Positions 62,282 through 64,000 of a stretch of 64,000 nucleotides of DNA are shown in pieces (the stretch's first letter is position 1; each line of letters begins with the position of its first letter). The DNA comes from an uncultured Lachnospiraceae bacterium. Its GTDB lineage: Bacteria; Bacillota; Clostridia; Lachnospirales; Lachnospiraceae. Where the stretch lies: contig CAMVPR010000002.1 of NCBI GenBank assembly GCA_947169385.1, positions 1 to 64,000 of the forward strand, written 5' to 3'. The notes below the pieces were generated by a model, which saw only the letters and a list, made by a program, of their open reading frames with translations, was not told the origin of the DNA and did no database searches. The translations under genes were made by a program, and so were the position numbers.

Positions 62282-62629
62282 ATGGGAATACTCGACAGAA
62301 TTAAGACTGTTTATGCAACCGAGATTGTAGCCGTAACTTATGATGGCAAGTCTGTAACTAATTTTGAACAGGGAGATGCGTTTTGGATATACGCAATCGA
62401 TAAAGACAAGGTAGTCAGAATGCAGATATTGTCGTTATACTCAAGAGATACAAGCGCTGTCATTGAGCAGCTTAGACGTATCAGAGTTGATGTTATCATC
62501 TCCAAAAACTTCGGCCCTAAGGCCATGAACGAACTTAAGAATGCCGGCTACAAGTTGGTAACATTTGACGGAGGTGCCAAAGCTTCCGTTAAGGCTTATG
62601 CAACAGGCAAGATAAAAGCAATCGGGTAG
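62282..62629 (+). CDS. NifX/NifB-like (dinitrogenase iron-molybdenum cofactor domain) protein
   Basis: 115 aa, the length of a single Nitro_FeMo-Co domain. The C-terminal half is typical: VDVIISKNFGPKAMNELKNAGYKLVTFDGGAKASVKAYATGKI. The N-terminal half (IVAVTYDGKSVTNFEQGDAFWIYAIDKDKV) lacks the usual HFG-type motif after the first strand. Members carry iron-sulfur or metal-cluster intermediates; many occur outside nitrogen fixation. It overlaps no gene, is 4 bp after the HMA gene and ends the feo operon with a bidirectional terminator. Confidence 0.85.
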   Translation: MGILDRIKTVYATEIVAVTYDGKSVTNFEQGDAFWIYAIDKDKVVRMQILSLYSRDTSAVIEQLRRIRVDVIISKNFGPKAMNELKNAGYKLVTFDGGAKASVKAYATGKIKAIG

Positions 62630-62644
62630 GTTAAACCTACCCGA
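62622..62644. terminator. bidirectional terminator between the feo operon and the EAL gene
   Basis: Perfect 10-bp stem TCGGGTAGGT / ACCTACCCGA, loop TAA, overlapping the stop codon at 62627-62629 and lying 6 bp from the convergent gene end. Confidence 0.8.
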
Positions 62645-62650
62645 TGTTTA

Positions 62651-64000
62651 TTATATAATCTCAAGAAGTGTACTCTTAGGAACCGGTTTAGAGAAGAAGT
62701 AACCTTGAAGATAATCAACTCCCAGTGACGTCAGCACATCTATATGCTCCTGCTTCTCAACGCCTTCAACCAACACCGCTGCCCCAAGATCGTGAATCAT
62801 ATTGATACTGTTCTTAAGGATTGTACGACCGTTAGCGTTCTTCTCGGCGCTCCACAATATACTCTTATCAATCTTAACAACATCGAAATCCAGGGCAAAT
62901 ATCGATTCCATGTTGGAATATCCGGTACCATAATCATCCATAGAAAGCTTGAATCCGCTTGTCTTAAGATTCTTAGCTATCTCAGAAAGCACCTGATAAT
63001 CATCAGCTCCGACAGATTCCGTAATCTCAAAGTTAATCATAGCATGATCAACCTCGTACTTGTCTACGATTCTAACAGTATGCTCAAAGAATCCCGGACT
63101 TAAGCACTGAACAACCGACAGGTTGACATTAATACAATCCATACCCTTACTACTAGGGATACCACTCTTGATAAACTTACATACTTCATTTAACACAAAG
63201 TCATCAATCTCTTCTACAAGTCCCATCTGCTCGGCAACAGGAATAAACTCTTCAGGCGATATGAACCCAATTGAGTCATCTATCATCCTGACCAGCGCTT
63301 CCGCTCCATGAAGTGAAGGACCAACAAGATTATACGTCGGCTGATAATATACCTCGAACTTCTCTTCTCTTAAGTTGCGCTTAACAGCCCTTTCAACCTC
63401 AGCCCTTCTCATAATCCAAGCGATATCTATATCCTCCGGATTAGCATTAGCAGGAATAAGCTTGTCCGCAACAAACAAAACATCAGCGATAGTGTTTAAT
63501 TCTCCGGGAAGAGATGTATCAATAATCGCCGCCTTAAGAATCAGCTCGACATTTAATATATCCCACTTATCCTTAAATCGATTACTAACCCTATCTACTA
63601 TATCGTTAACTTCTTCATCCTCACATCCGATAAATGTCATTACAAATGTGTCAGAGTTGGGATGATACAGGTTATACCTAGGAACCAATGATGTCAAATA
63701 CTTAGAGATTGCGGTAGTCATAACATCGTTGTTAGCAGAACCGGTTAATCGTTCTACAACTTCAGAATTGGCAATCTTGATAAAGAGCAGTCTCATATCA
63801 TCATTAAGCGCTATGGAATTATGTACATCCATCTGTAGTGCCTTGCGATTATAGATGTTGGTGTCGGAATCAAGTCTGTCGTCCTCACTCTCCACAGCAA
63901 GCATAATGCCCATAAGTGCTATCGACTCTGCAAACAACTCACTCTTGATATTGATATCAAACAACTGTATAAGAATACCTCCCAGCGACAGTATAAAGAA
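62651..64000 (-). CDS. GGDEF (degenerate)-EAL protein, N-terminus cut by the right edge
   Basis: At least 449 aa. The frame stays open to position 64000; residues before the TTG at 63964 are hydrophobic (FFILSLGGILIQ), so the real start is outside and an N-terminal membrane domain is likely. A GGDEF-like region (about 35-190 in the visible part) has HPNSDTFVMTF in place of GGDEF, so it is catalytically dead. The EAL domain is complete: HGAEALVRMI, VNLSVVQ, NFEITESVG, SMDDYGTGYSN, VKIDKSI, VEGVEKQEH. Probable membrane-bound c-di-GMP phosphodiesterase. Convergent with the feo operon. Confidence 0.88.
   Translation of the reverse strand, partial: FFILSLGGILIQLFDINIKSELFAESIALMGIMLAVESEDDRLDSDTNIYNRKALQMDVHNSIALNDDMRLLFIKIANSEVVERLTGSANNDVMTTAISKYLTSLVPRYNLYHPNSDTFVMTFIGCEDEEVNDIVDRVSNRFKDKWDILNVELILKAAIIDTSLPGELNTIADVLFVADKLIPANANPEDIDIAWIMRRAEVERAVKRNLREEKFEVYYQPTYNLVGPSLHGAEALVRMIDDSIGFISPEEFIPVAEQMGLVEEIDDFVLNEVCKFIKSGIPSSKGMDCINVNLSVVQCLSPGFFEHTVRIVDKYEVDHAMINFEITESVGADDYQVLSEIAKNLKTSGFKLSMDDYGTGYSNMESIFALDFDVVKIDKSILWSAEKNANGRTILKNSINMIHDLGAAVLVEGVEKQEHIDVLTSLGVDYLQGYFFSKPVPKSTLLEII

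Overview
The window looks like chromosome from a low-G+C anaerobic Clostridia, most likely Lachnospiraceae (inference). Supporting signs are a monomeric [FeFe]-hydrogenase-type protein, a clostridial MscL with a C-terminal zinc ribbon, a spore photoproduct lyase family protein, QueH, a feoAAB operon with the FeoB-associated Cys-rich peptide, and many two-component and EAL proteins. Gene names rest on motifs read directly from the translations; no database search was possible. No tRNA, rRNA, CRISPR array or prophage was seen.

Layout. Positions 1-4300 are accessory: a cut-off ORF, an unknown protein, a Doc-like toxin/antitoxin pair, an Xre regulator and an IS30-family element. 4380-6500 is a secreted DUF6273 protein. 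6836-18382 is a long minus-strand block: RelQ-type alarmone synthetase, OmpR-type two-component system, TPR protein, gltX, DHH phosphoesterase, alpha/beta hydrolase, hybrid kinase with HPt, double-receiver protein and NUDIX hydrolase. 18513-26737 holds an AI-2E-type permease, a HAD phosphatase, an SDR enzyme, an SPL protein with an unknown partner, enolase, glycerol kinase and signal peptidase I. 26837-35467 has a DUF2157-like/NarL two-component operon, small secreted and membrane proteins, a DUF4143 ATPase and the hydrogenase. 35740-41618 holds a DUF1653 protein and an operon of RND transporter, heptad-repeat partner, response regulator and kinase. 41829-46700 has a PurF-like protein lacking the N-terminal Cys, a CysQ-like phosphatase, an EAL protein, an HPt protein and MscL. 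46972-51915 is a GH36/GH2 galactoside operon. 51916-56537 is rich in repeats and holds an orphan prepilin, an Xre regulator, an AAA+ protein, QueH and a zinc-ribbon membrane protein. 56538-62629 holds a copper ATPase divergent from an extended feo operon. An EAL protein is cut by the right edge.

Two interspersed palindromic repeat families run through the intergenic space. Family A is a 50-bp twin hairpin bounded by GTAGC/GCTAC. Family B carries GTCATCCTGAGCG and AGAATGACAT arms. They also add false N-termini to neighbouring ORFs.

Most functional themes are signalling (five histidine kinases, six receiver proteins, two HPt modules, two EAL proteins, one alarmone synthetase), metal handling and galactoside breakdown. 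The strongest candidates for something undescribed are the SPL partner protein, the Cys-less PurF, the His-to-Gln Doc toxin, the feo extension with its 20-bp leader repeats, and the RND/heptad-protein operon.
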